The position numbers and the translations under genes were made by a program. Positions 48,270-58,131 of a DNA stretch of 64,000 bases are shown one piece after another. The stretch's first letter is position 1. Each line of letters opens with the position of its first letter. The stretch is from Scleromatobacter humisilvae. GTDB lineage: Bacteria; Pseudomonadota; Gammaproteobacteria; Burkholderiales; Burkholderiaceae_C. The DNA lies in contig NZ_JAJLJH010000002.1 of the NCBI RefSeq assembly GCF_023231945.1, forward strand, positions 682,001 to 746,000, given 5' to 3'. Under the pieces are notes generated by a model, which worked only from the letters and a program-made list of their open reading frames with translations, had not been told where the DNA came from and did no database searches.

Positions 48270-49361
48270 ATGACCGACGCTCCGCGCGACCACGCGCACG
48301 ACCGCGCCGAGAAGGTCGGCGTGCTGCTCGTCAACCTGGGCACGCCCGACGCGCCGACCACGCCGGCGCTGCGGCGCTATCTCGCGCAGTTCCTGTCGGA
48401 TCCGCGCGTCGTCGAGATCCCGCGCGCGCTGTGGTGGCTGATCCTGCATGGCGTGATCCTGCGACTTCGGCCGGCGCAATCGGCGCGCAAATACAAGAAG
48501 GTCTGGCTGCGCGAAGGCTCGCCGCTGGCCGTGTGGACGGCGCGGCAGGCCAACATGCTGCGCAGCTACGTCGGCGAGCGCGGGCCGCTGGTCGAGGTGC
48601 GCTGGGCGATGCGCTACGGCCAGCCCGCGATCGCCACCGCGCTCGACGCGCTGTGCGCCGAGGGCGCCACGCGCATCCTCGTGTTCCCGGCCTATCCGCA
48701 GTATTCGGCGGCGACCACCGCCAGCGTGATCGACGACGTCGCGGACTGGGCGAAACGCACGCGCCGCGTGCCCGAGCTGCGCTTCGTCAACCACTACCAC
48801 GACGATCCCGGCTACATCGAGGCACTGGCCGCCCAGGTGCGCAAGCACTGGGCGCGCGAGGGCCGCGGCCGCAAGCTGGTGATGAGCTTCCACGGCATGC
48901 CCAAGCGCACGCTGCTGCTGGGCGATCCGTACCACTGCGAATGCCTGAAGACCGGCCGCCTGCTGGCCGAGAAGCTGCAGTTGGAGGACGGCGACTGGCG
49001 CGTCACCTTCCAGAGCCGCTTCGGCCGTGCCGAGTGGCTGCAGCCCTACACCGAGCCGACGCTCAAGGCGATGGCCCGCGGCGGCGTCGAGGGCGTGGAC
49101 GTCATCTGCCCGGGCTTCGCCGCCGACTGCCTCGAGACGCTCGAGGAGATCGCCATCGAGGCTCGCGCGGCCTTCCTGTCGGCCGGCGGCAAGGCCTTCC
49201 ACTACATCGCCTGCCTCAACAACAGCCCCGAAGGCATGAAGGCGATGACCGGGGTCGCGCTGCGGCACTTGCAGGGCTGGGACACCACCCCCATGTCCAG
49301 GGAAGCCCTCCAGCAACGCCAGGCCCGCGCCGTCGCGCACGGCGCCCCCGAGCAACGATGA
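48270..49361 (+). CDS. hemH: Ferrochelatase
   Basis: 363 residues. Inserts Fe2+ into protoporphyrin IX, the last step of haem synthesis. Conserved segments: VGVLLVNLGTPDAPT, VFPAYPQYSAATTAS, the catalytic His in MSFHGMPKR, and CPGFAADCLETLEE with the metal-site Glu. It overlaps hslR by ATGA at its stop, indicating translational coupling. A 58-bp gap separates it from the cyclase gene. Confidence 0.95.
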   Translation: MTDAPRDHAHDRAEKVGVLLVNLGTPDAPTTPALRRYLAQFLSDPRVVEIPRALWWLILHGVILRLRPAQSARKYKKVWLREGSPLAVWTARQANMLRSYVGERGPLVEVRWAMRYGQPAIATALDALCAEGATRILVFPAYPQYSAATTASVIDDVADWAKRTRRVPELRFVNHYHDDPGYIEALAAQVRKHWAREGRGRKLVMSFHGMPKRTLLLGDPYHCECLKTGRLLAEKLQLEDGDWRVTFQSRFGRAEWLQPYTEPTLKAMARGGVEGVDVICPGFAADCLETLEEIAIEARAAFLSAGGKAFHYIACLNNSPEGMKAMTGVALRHLQGWDTTPMSREALQQRQARAVAHGAPEQR

Positions 49362-49798
49362 CCCGTCACGCCCAAGCCTCAGCTGCTCCCGCCGCCGCCG
49401 CCGACATGCGGCTCGACAAGTGGCTGTGGGTCGCCCGCTTCTTCAAGACGCGGGGCTTGGCGGCCGAGGAGATCGACAAGGGCCGCGTGCACGTCAACGG
49501 CCAGGCCGCCAAGCCGGCGCGCTCGGTGCGTGTCAACGACAGGATCGAGATCCGCCAGGCCGGCTCGGTCCGGGAATTGCTGGTCCTCGGCCTGGGCGCG
49601 ATGCGGGGGCCGGCGACGGTGGCCCGAACGCTGTACCAGGAGACCGAAGCCAGCATCCGGGCCCAGCAGCAGGCCGCGGAGGCGCGCAAGTTCGGCGTCG
49701 AACCGGCCAATGCGCAGGAACTCGGCCGGCCGACCAAGCGCGACCGCCGCGACCTGGTCGATTGGCAGCGCTGGAGCGCATCGGTCGACGACGAGTAG
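49358..49798 (+). CDS. hslR: Heat-shock protein Hsp15, S4-domain ribosome rescue factor
   Basis: 146 residues. An S4 RNA-binding domain from about residue 16 ([19 protein letters not shown] ... [17 protein letters not shown]) followed by a basic tail ending near [10 protein letters not shown]. In E. coli Hsp15 rescues 50S subunits carrying nascent chains after heat shock. ATG 49358 overlaps the hemH stop. Position just ahead of grpE-dnaK-dnaJ fits heat-shock biology. A perfect stem GCCGGCGC/GCGCCGGC follows the stop. Confidence 0.9.
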   Translation: MTRHAQASAAPAAAADMRLDKWLWVARFFKTRGLAAEEIDKGRVHVNGQAAKPARSVRVNDRIEIRQAGSVRELLVLGLGAMRGPATVARTLYQETEASIRAQQQAAEARKFGVEPANAQELGRPTKRDRRDLVDWQRWSASVDDE

Positions 49799-49803
49799 TC
49801 CTG

Positions 49804-49835
49804 GCCGGCGCCGGAGAGTCGCGCCGGCAAAAAAA
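49804..49835 (+). other. Hairpin with A-tract after hslR
   Basis: GCCGGCGC (49804-49811) pairs perfectly with GCGCCGGC (49821-49828) around a 9-nt loop and is followed by seven A residues. It lacks the T-run of a plus-strand terminator. It stands 22 bp before the grpE sigma-32 -35 element. Confidence 0.5.
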
Positions 49836-49849
49836 GTTTCGTGTGGCCT

Positions 49850-49877
49850 CTTGAAATGCGGAGTGCCGCCTCCACGT
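49850..49877 (+). promoter_or_regulatory. Sigma-32 heat-shock promoter of grpE
   Basis: CTTGAAA (exact consensus -35) at 49850-49856, 13-bp spacer, then CTCCACGT at 49870-49877 against the consensus CCCCATNT. Transcription would begin 25-30 bp before the grpE ATG. Confidence 0.6.
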
Positions 49878-49913
49878 CCCCGCGCAACGCGACCGTTTAA
49901 CCTCTACAAGACC

Positions 49914-50453
49914 ATGAATCCGGAAGAACAAACCCCGCAAGCTCCGCTGCAATCGCCGGTCGAGAACGGCGCCGCCGCCCCCGAGGCCAATCCCGGCGGC
50001 GACGCCGGCCGCATCGCCGAACTCGAGGCCAAGGTCGCCGAGCTGACCGATGCGCACCTGCGCGCCAAGGCCGAGGTCGAGAACGCGCGCCGCCGCGCGG
50101 ACGAGGAAGTCGCCAAGGCCCGCAAGTACGCCGTCGAAGGCTTCGCCGAGAGCCTGCTGCCCGTCAAGGACAGCCTCGAGGCCGCGATCGCCACCCCGGG
50201 CGCCGCCGTGGAACAGGTGCTCGAGGGCGTTCACGCCACGCTGCGCCAGCTCGTCGCCGCGCTGGAGCGCAACAAGGTCAGCCAGATCAACCCGCAGTCG
50301 GGCACCAGGTTCGACCCGCACCAGCACCAGGCGATCTCGATGGTGCCGGCCGACCAGGAAGCCAACACCGTGGTGACCGTCCTGCAGAAGGGCTACCTGA
50401 TCGCCGACCGCGTGCTGCGTCCGGCGCTCGTCACGGTCTCGGCGCCGAAGTAA
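49914..50453 (+). CDS. grpE: Nucleotide exchange factor GrpE
   Basis: 179 residues. Releases ADP from DnaK. Gln/Pro/Ala-rich N-terminus, long dimerisation helix ([20 protein letters not shown] ... RRRADEE), then the beta-wing domain with [13 protein letters not shown] and the conserved ending [23 protein letters not shown] 49914 agrees with family starts. It is the first gene of the heat-shock cluster, with its own sigma-32-like promoter. Confidence 0.96.
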   Translation: MNPEEQTPQAPLQSPVENGAAAPEANPGGDAGRIAELEAKVAELTDAHLRAKAEVENARRRADEEVAKARKYAVEGFAESLLPVKDSLEAAIATPGAAVEQVLEGVHATLRQLVAALERNKVSQINPQSGTRFDPHQHQAISMVPADQEANTVVTVLQKGYLIADRVLRPALVTVSAPK

Positions 50454-50488
50454 GCCGAAAAGCGGCTCGCGACGCCTTCAATCGTGGA

Positions 50489-50514
50489 CGAAACGCGGCA
50501 AAAAACGCGTTTCG
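50489..50514. promoter_or_regulatory. Perfect inverted repeat touching the dnaK promoter
   Basis: CGAAACGCG (50489-50497), 8-nt spacer GCAAAAAA, CGCGTTTCG (50506-50514). It ends 2 bp before the dnaK -35. It could be the grpE 3' hairpin or a repressor operator. It is not the CIRCE element (TTAGCACTC-N9-GAGTGCTAA). Confidence 0.55.
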
Positions 50515-50516
50515 GC

Positions 50517-50544
50517 CTTGAATAAGACAGCGCCAGCCGCATCT
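50517..50544 (+). promoter_or_regulatory. Sigma-32 heat-shock promoter of dnaK
   Basis: CTTGAAT at 50517-50523, 13-bp spacer, CCGCATCT at 50537-50544 (7 of 8 to CCCCATNT). Spacing is identical to the grpE promoter. The leader before the dnaK ATG is about 42 nt. Confidence 0.75.
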
Positions 50545-50593
50545 CGATCACAACACCAAATTCAGCTTCAACAAGCTTCGCAGGAGAAACCAA

Positions 50594-52546
<1,953 letters not shown>

Positions 52547-52564
52547 AGCTCCGCTTCGCCAACT

Positions 52565-52613
52565 GGCCGGTGACTTGTCCGTGTTCGACACGGCCAGGCC
52601 GCCGGCCTTTCTC
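52565..52613 (+). terminator. Composite hairpin after dnaK
   Basis: An outer stem GGCCGG (52565-52570) / CCGGCC (52602-52607) encloses a perfect CCGTGT-TCG-ACACGG hairpin (52579-52593), followed by TTTCTCG. It probably attenuates readthrough from dnaK into dnaJ. Confidence 0.6.
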
Positions 52614-52702
52614 GCTAGATAAGCGCGATCCGGATGCGTTCCTCCACGCTTCCGGCGCACGCCCTGCCCGGTTTATCCGCGCCCTGAAAAGATAATTGCC
52701 CC

Positions 52703-53842
52703 ATGAGCAAACGCGATTACTACGAAGTCCTCGGCCTGAAGAAGGGTGCGTCCGACGACGACATCAAGAAGGCCTATCGCAAGCTCGCGATGAAGCACCA
52801 CCCGGACCGCAACCAGGGTGACGGCGCAAAGGCGTCCGAGGAGAAGTTCAAGGAGGCCAAGGAGGCCTACGAGATGCTCTCGGATCCGCAGAAGAAGGCG
52901 GCCTACGACCAGTACGGCCACGCCGGCGTCGACCCGAACATGGGCCATGGCGCGGGTGCGGAAGGCTTCGGCGGCTTCGCGGAGGCGTTCGGCGACATCT
53001 TTGGCGACATCTTCGGCGGCCAGGGCGGACAACGCCGCGGCGCGGGCGGCAAGCAGGTCTACCGCGGCAACGACCTCAGCTACGCGATGGAGATCACGCT
53101 CGAGGAGGCGGCCACCGGCAAGGACACGCAGATCCGCGTGCCGAGCTGGGAGAACTGCGAGACCTGCAAGGGCTCGGGCGCGAAGCCGGGCACCTCGCCC
53201 AAGACCTGCCCCACCTGCTCGGGCGCCGGCACGGTGCACATGCGCCAGGGCTTCTTCTCGATCCAGCAGACCTGCCCGAACTGCCACGGCACCGGCAAGA
53301 TCATCCCCGAGCCCTGCCCCACCTGCTCGGGCCAGGGCCGCATCAAGAAGACGAAGACGCTGGAAGTCAAGATCCCGGCGGGCATCAACGAAGGCATGCG
53401 CATCCGCTCGTCGGGCAACGGCGAGCCGGGCCCCAACGGCGGGCCGCCGGGCGATCTCTACATCGAGATCCGCATCAAGCAGCACGACATCTTCGAGCGC
53501 GACGGCGACGACCTGCACTGCACGGTGCCGGTGCCGATGACCCAGGCCGCGCTCGGCGGCACGATCGAGGTGCCCACGCTCAGCGGCAAGGTCGAGATCG
53601 AGCTGCCGGAAGGCACGCAGCACGGCAAGACCTTCCGCCTGCGCGGCAAGGGCATCAAGGGCATCCGCTCCAGCTACCCGGGCGACCTGTATTGCCACAT
53701 CACGCTCGAGACGCCGATCAAGCTCACCGAGCACCAGCGCAAGCTGCTCAAGGAGCTGGACGAATCGCTGCGCAAGGGCGGCGACAAGCACTCGCCCAAC
53801 TCGAAGACGTGGACGGATCGGGTCAAGGATCTGTTCAAGTAA
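52703..53842 (+). CDS. dnaJ: Chaperone protein DnaJ (Hsp40)
   Basis: 379 residues, type I. J domain with the HPD tripeptide (MKHHPDRNQ), Gly/Phe-rich linker (52-120 region with [17 protein letters not shown]), four zinc-finger repeats [24 protein letters not shown] and CPTCSGQG, and two C-terminal beta domains. Stimulates DnaK ATPase and delivers substrates. A clear intrinsic terminator ends the gene. Confidence 0.97.
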   Translation: MSKRDYYEVLGLKKGASDDDIKKAYRKLAMKHHPDRNQGDGAKASEEKFKEAKEAYEMLSDPQKKAAYDQYGHAGVDPNMGHGAGAEGFGGFAEAFGDIFGDIFGGQGGQRRGAGGKQVYRGNDLSYAMEITLEEAATGKDTQIRVPSWENCETCKGSGAKPGTSPKTCPTCSGAGTVHMRQGFFSIQQTCPNCHGTGKIIPEPCPTCSGQGRIKKTKTLEVKIPAGINEGMRIRSSGNGEPGPNGGPPGDLYIEIRIKQHDIFERDGDDLHCTVPVPMTQAALGGTIEVPTLSGKVEIELPEGTQHGKTFRLRGKGIKGIRSSYPGDLYCHITLETPIKLTEHQRKLLKELDESLRKGGDKHSPNSKTWTDRVKDLFK

Positions 53843-53852
53843 TCGCCCCCTG

Positions 53853-53876
53853 AAGGCCGCCTCGTGCGGCCTTTTG
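53853..53876 (+). terminator. Intrinsic terminator of dnaJ
   Basis: AAGGCCGC-CTCGT-GCGGCCTT, a perfect 8-bp stem running into TTTTGC, 10 bp after the stop. It isolates the downstream receiver-TPR gene. Confidence 0.9.
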
Positions 53877-53907
53877 CTTGTCCGGGATTCCCCTCTCAAG
53901 CCAGGCT

Positions 53908-53935
53908 TCAAGTTTCCGACCAGGCGGGCCGATAC
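53908..53935 (+). promoter_or_regulatory. FliA (sigma-28) type promoter
   Basis: TCAAGTTT (53908-53915; 7 of 8 to TAAAGTTT), 12-bp spacer, GCCGATAC (53928-53935; 7 of 8 to GCCGATAA). It ends 48 bp before the ATG of the receiver-TPR gene and lies after the dnaJ terminator, so position as well as sequence supports it. Confidence 0.65.
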
Positions 53936-53983
53936 CCATTTGACGGGCGTCCATCCGGCGCCCCGCAATGGGTGATTCGCGTC

Positions 53984-55726
53984 ATGAAGAGTGTCCAGTC
54001 GGAGATGAAACCGCGCCTGCCAGCCGCCTTCGGCGGGCAGCCGGCCTACGACCCGGACATCGTCAACTGCCGCGCGCTGGTCATCGACGCCAACCCGACG
54101 GCGCGCAGCATCCAGGCCGCGCAACTTCGCGACCTCGGCGTCGGAACGATCGTGCAGTGCGGCCGCGTGCAGGACGCGCGGCGCCAGCTCGAGGCGCGCG
54201 AGTTCGACATCGTGCTGTGCGAGCAGGACTTCCACGGCGGCAACTACTCCGGCCAGGATCTGCTCAACGACCTGCGCCGGGCGCAGCTGCTGCCGTTCTC
54301 GACCGTGTTCGTCATGGTGACGTCCGAAGCCAGCTACGCGGCGGTCGCCGAGGCTGCGGAGTCGGCGCTCGACAGCTACCTGCTCAAGCCGCACACGGCG
54401 CATGCGCTGTCGGAACGCATCCAGCAGGCGCGCCATCGCAAGAAGATCCTCAAGGACATCTTCATCGCCATCGACGACGGCCAGTTCGACCTCGCGGCGC
54501 AGCTGTGCGTGCGCCGCTTCGAGGTCAAGGCCGCCTACTGGCTCTACGCCGCGCGCATCGGCGCCGAACTGCTGCTGCGCGTGGGCAAGCACGACGAGGC
54601 CCGCGCCATGTACGAGGCCGTGATCGCCACGCAGGCGCTGCCGTGGGCGCGGCTGGGCGTCGCGCGCGCGCAGATCGAGGGCGGCTCCGCGCCGGCGGGC
54701 AAGCGCACGCTGGAGAGCCTGATCACCGACCAGCCCGGCTTCGCCGACGCCTACGACGTGATGGGCCGCGTCCAGGTCGACCAGGGCCAGTTCGCCGAGG
54801 CGCTCGCCACGTATCGCACCGCCACGCAGCTGACGCCCGGCTCGATCACGCGCCTGCAGCGCCAGGGCATGCTGGCCTTCTACCTCGGCGAGAACGCCGA
54901 GGCCAAGCAGGCGCTGGAACGCGCGACGCTGATGGGCATCAGCTCGAAGATGTTCGACTACCAGACCATCGTGCTGCTGGCAGTGACGCGCTTCACCGAC
55001 CGCGATTCCAAGGGCCTGCAGCGCTGCCTGGACAACATGAACCACGCGCTGGAAAAGGCGCCCAAGAGCCTGCGCCTGCAGCGTTTCGCCAGCGTCATCA
55101 CCATCTTCAACCTGATGCTGCAGCGCCAGGTCGCGCAGGTGGTGGCCGAGATCCGTGCAATGGCCAAGGACATCAAGGAAGGCAACTTCGACTTCGAGGC
55201 CGCCTCCAACATGGTGGCCATGCTGGCCTACCTGACGGCCGCCGAGCTGCAGCTGGACGCCGCCGAGGGCTGGATCGACACGCTCGCCCTGCGCTTCTGC
55301 ACCACGCGCAGCCTGTCGGAGCTGCTGGCGCGCGCGGGCCAGGTGCACGAGCCCTACGCCACGCGCATCCGCGAGCAGCACAATGCCATCACGCAACTGG
55401 CGGAACAGGCGATCTCGCACAGCCTGGCGGGCGAGCCGCGCGCGGCCGCGAAGTCGCTGCTGACGGCCGGCGCCCGCACGATGAACGCCAAGCTGATCGA
55501 CATGGCGCGCATGGTGCTGCAGCGTCATGCCGACAAGATCGCCGATGCGAACGACCTGATGGGCATGGCCGACGAGCTGAAGCAGCGCTATTGCGGCGGC
55601 CCGCCGGTCGCGCCGCTCGTCGGCGACAACGGACGGCAATCGGGTGGACTGGTGCTGCGCGCGCGCGACAAGGACGCCGCGGGCGAGGCCGGCGACGACG
55701 CCGCCGCCGCGGGCAGCCCCGCGTAG
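53984..55726 (+). CDS. Receiver-domain protein with TPR repeats
   Basis: 580 residues. An N-terminal CheY-like domain (about 28-150) has ALVIDANPTAR (first strand, Asp35), DIVLCEQDFHGG and Lys135 in SYLLKPH. Where family members of this type read CDYNL the protein reads CEQDF, so the phospho-acceptor Asp appears to be Glu80, with Asp82 as a less likely substitute. From about 170 to the end it is all helical with tetratricopeptide repeats (WLYAARIGAELLLRVGKHDE, AYDVMGRVQVDQGQFAEALA and others). No DNA-binding or enzymatic output domain. A FliA-type promoter suggests a flagellar/chemotaxis-linked adaptor. The frame opens at 53864 but ATG 53984 is the sensible start. Confidence 0.82.
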   Translation: MKSVQSEMKPRLPAAFGGQPAYDPDIVNCRALVIDANPTARSIQAAQLRDLGVGTIVQCGRVQDARRQLEAREFDIVLCEQDFHGGNYSGQDLLNDLRRAQLLPFSTVFVMVTSEASYAAVAEAAESALDSYLLKPHTAHALSERIQQARHRKKILKDIFIAIDDGQFDLAAQLCVRRFEVKAAYWLYAARIGAELLLRVGKHDEARAMYEAVIATQALPWARLGVARAQIEGGSAPAGKRTLESLITDQPGFADAYDVMGRVQVDQGQFAEALATYRTATQLTPGSITRLQRQGMLAFYLGENAEAKQALERATLMGISSKMFDYQTIVLLAVTRFTDRDSKGLQRCLDNMNHALEKAPKSLRLQRFASVITIFNLMLQRQVAQVVAEIRAMAKDIKEGNFDFEAASNMVAMLAYLTAAELQLDAAEGWIDTLALRFCTTRSLSELLARAGQVHEPYATRIREQHNAITQLAEQAISHSLAGEPRAAAKSLLTAGARTMNAKLIDMARMVLQRHADKIADANDLMGMADELKQRYCGGPPVAPLVGDNGRQSGGLVLRARDKDAAGEAGDDAAAAGSPA

Positions 55727-55778
55727 AACGGCCACGGCCGTCGCGCGACCTCGGCGCGCCGCGATTCTTCATGTCGGT

Positions 55779-56999
55779 TCAAAAGAGACTCCCCTGTCGG
55801 TGGTCCGCCTCGGCCACGTCGGCCGGCCGGATGCGCGCCGGCGGCGCGGGTCGCACGAACTGCGTCATGTCCATCGCGATGCGTTCGCGGTTGAAGCCCA
55901 GGCGCGTCACCGCCAGGTTGAAGCGGTCGCGCAGCATCTGCGCCCACAGGCCCGTGCCGCGCATGCGCGTGCCGAAGGTGGCGTCGTAGTCCTTGCCGCC
56001 GCGCATGTCGCGCACGCGCGCCATCACGCGTGCCGCGCGATCGGGGAAGTGCGCTTCCAGCCATTGCTGGAACAGCGGGTTGACCTCCCACGGCAGCCGC
56101 ACGACGGTGCTGAACGCGCTGCTGGCCCCGGCGTCGCGCGCGGCCGCCAGGATGTGTTCCAGCTCCGGCTCGTTGATGAACGGGATCATCGGCGACGCGC
56201 TGACGCCCACGTGCACGCCCGCGCGCGCGAGCGTCTCGATGGTGCGAAGGCGCCGGTGCGGCGCCGCCGCGCGCGGCTCCATCACGCGCGACAGGTGGCT
56301 GTCCAGCGTGGTCAGCGACATGTAGACCGCCGCCAGCCCCGCGCGCCCCATCTCGCCCACCAGGTCCAGGTCGCGCTCGACGCCCGAGGACTTGGTGACG
56401 ATCGCGAAGCCGTGCCGCGTCTCGGCGAGCACCTCGATGATGGCGCGCGTGATGCCCAGCTTGCGCTCGATCGGCTGGTAGCCATCGGTGGCCGAGCCGA
56501 TGTTGATGCACGACGCCTCGTAGCCCGGTTTCGCGAGCTGCTCGCGCAGGCGCTCCGCGGCATTCACCTTGGCGATGATGCGTGTCTCGAAGTCGAGGCC
56601 GGGCGACATGTTGAGGTAGCTGTGCGTCGGCCGCGCGAAGCAGTAGATGCAGCCGTGCTCGCAACCGCGGTACGGATTGATCGCGACATCGAAGCTGATG
56701 TCGGGCGAATCGTTGGTGCTGAGGATGCGCCGGCAGTGTTCCTCGATGACGGTCGTGTCGGGCGCCAAGCGCTGTTCGTCGGCGATCTGGTCCAGCGCAC
56801 CCCACCCGTCGTCGACCGCCTCGCGGGCATCCTTCTCGAACCGGTGCGCGATGGCCCAGGCGGTGCCGCGCCCCTTCAACATCGCCGCCGGGCCCGTGGC
56901 CGGACCGGCACTGGCGTCGGCCGGGTCGACCACGCGAAAGCCGCCGCCGGCGGGCGCCAGCGGGAGCGGTGCGATCGGGATCGTGCGGCGCTCAGGCAT
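55779..56999 (-). CDS. PA0069-family radical SAM protein
   Basis: 406 residues. The iron-sulfur/SAM motif CEHGCIYC (Cys113, 117, 120) is followed by FARPTHSYLN, characteristic of the PA0069/SplB-like group. The family is annotated as radical SAM and related to spore photoproduct lyase; the substrate is not established. The start ATG 56999 abuts a LexA box. The first conserved block (LKGRGTAWAIAHRFEK) begins at residue 41, so a later start at Met40 (56882) is possible and would leave a leader. C-terminal TQFVRP and EADHRQGSLF complete the family pattern. Confidence 0.9.
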   Translation of the reverse strand: MPERRTIPIAPLPLAPAGGGFRVVDPADASAGPATGPAAMLKGRGTAWAIAHRFEKDAREAVDDGWGALDQIADEQRLAPDTTVIEEHCRRILSTNDSPDISFDVAINPYRGCEHGCIYCFARPTHSYLNMSPGLDFETRIIAKVNAAERLREQLAKPGYEASCINIGSATDGYQPIERKLGITRAIIEVLAETRHGFAIVTKSSGVERDLDLVGEMGRAGLAAVYMSLTTLDSHLSRVMEPRAAAPHRRLRTIETLARAGVHVGVSASPMIPFINEPELEHILAAARDAGASSAFSTVVRLPWEVNPLFQQWLEAHFPDRAARVMARVRDMRGGKDYDATFGTRMRGTGLWAQMLRDRFNLAVTRLGFNRERIAMDMTQFVRPAPPARIRPADVAEADHRQGSLF

Positions 57000-57019
57000 A
57001 CTGTGAATATATACAGTAT
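56998..57019. promoter_or_regulatory. LexA (SOS) box at the start of the radical SAM gene
   Basis: CTGTGAATATATACAG at 57001-57016 is CTGT-N8-ACAG; with flanks, TACTGTGAATATATACAGTA matches 18 of 20 positions of the E. coli consensus. On the minus strand it overlaps a promoter TTGCGC-17 bp-TATATT whose start point would fall at or next to the ATG. Confidence 0.85.
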
Positions 57020-57217
57020 CGCCAACCTGCGCAACGGAAACAGATCATCGGCCCTCCGGCGTCGCGCATCCCTAACGATCCATCGTTTTTCGAGGCAACG
57101 ATTCGCGTCGATTGGTGCATGCTGGAGGCCGGAACATCGATTGCTCGTCACGCCCGCTTGACCACCTCGACACCCCCCACGTCATCCAACGGCCGTCTCT
57201 TCCGGGACCGCCGGGCG

Positions 57218-58090
57218 ATGCCACGCCCGGAGCCCGGCGCCGCGCTGACGACCGAGGCCGACCTGTCGCTGGGCGAGACGCTGCGGCGGCACTGGCCGGA
57301 ATACCTCATCGAGGCCGGCTTCCTCGCCGCGTTCCTGCTCTGCGCCGGCGTCGTCTCGGCTTGGCTGCTGGGGCCGGACGCGCCGGCGTCCGAGTTCGCC
57401 GTCCGGCGCCTGGCCGTCGGGGTCGCGACGGGACTGGCGCTCGTCGCGATGATCTATTCGCCGTGGGGCCGCCGCTCCGGCACGCACCTCAACCCGGCCA
57501 TCACCCTCGCCTACGTGCGCCTCGGCAAGATCGGCCGCTGGGACGCCCTGTTCTACCCGCTCGCGCAGGTCGCCGGCGGCTTCGCGGCCGTCTGGCTGCT
57601 GCGCCATGGCGCCTGGCTGCCGGCCGCGGCACCGCCGTCGATGCTGTCGGTCTCGATCGGCCCCAGCAACCCCTGGGCCGCCTTCCTGGCGCAGTTCGTG
57701 CTGTCCGGCCTGGCCATGCTGCTGATCCTGTTCACCAGCAACCACGAGCGCTGGTTCCGGGCGACGGGCCTGATCTACGGCTTGCTGGTCATGCTGATCG
57801 TCGCCTGCGCGGGGCCGCTGGCGGGCTTCGGGATGAACCTGGCGCGCCTGCTGGCCGTCGATGCCTGGGGCGATCCGGCCAGCGCCAACTGGCTCAACCT
57901 GCTGCCGCCGCTGCTGGGCATGCAGCTCGCGGTCGAGGCCTACCGGCTGTTCACCGGACGCACGCAGGTGCTGTGCGCCAAGCTCGCGCACAACACGCAC
58001 GGCCGCTGCATCTTCCGCTGCCAGCATCCGTACCAGACGCGGGCGCTGGCGATGGAGGCGATCAAGCGGCGCACGCAACGGCGCGCCTGA
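57218..58090 (+). CDS. Aquaporin/MIP-family channel with NPA/NLA signature
   Basis: 290 residues, about six membrane helices. The first half-helix motif is canonical ([12 protein letters not shown], Asn92-Pro-Ala94); the second reads [11 protein letters not shown] (Asn207-Leu-Ala209), i.e. NLA in place of NPA. The region [21 protein letters not shown] corresponds to loop E with the selectivity Arg. Water, glycerol or another small solute is likely; the altered motif prevents a firm call. ATG 57218 (MPRPEPG) is preferred; ATG 57119 in frame would add an unconvincing N-terminus. The basic C-terminus contains several Cys and His. The trehalase gene starts 41 bp downstream. Confidence 0.82.
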   Translation: MPRPEPGAALTTEADLSLGETLRRHWPEYLIEAGFLAAFLLCAGVVSAWLLGPDAPASEFAVRRLAVGVATGLALVAMIYSPWGRRSGTHLNPAITLAYVRLGKIGRWDALFYPLAQVAGGFAAVWLLRHGAWLPAAAPPSMLSVSIGPSNPWAAFLAQFVLSGLAMLLILFTSNHERWFRATGLIYGLLVMLIVACAGPLAGFGMNLARLLAVDAWGDPASANWLNLLPPLLGMQLAVEAYRLFTGRTQVLCAKLAHNTHGRCIFRCQHPYQTRALAMEAIKRRTQRRA

Positions 58091-58131
58091 CGACGCGCGG
58101 CGCGTACGCGCCCGACGCCGGAGACTCCCTC

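Noticed and set aside
44906-48361. Antisense frame of over 1100 codons across rpoD and the cyclase gene
   Set aside because: Only shadow composition; the plus strand has two unambiguous gene families.
50489-50514. Inverted repeat before dnaK as a CIRCE/HrcA site
   Set aside because: Sequence does not match TTAGCACTC-N9-GAGTGCTAA.
52684-52706. CCCTGAAAA...CCCCATGAG before dnaJ as a sigma-32 promoter
   Set aside because: Spacing is about 9 bp and the -10 would overlap the start codon.
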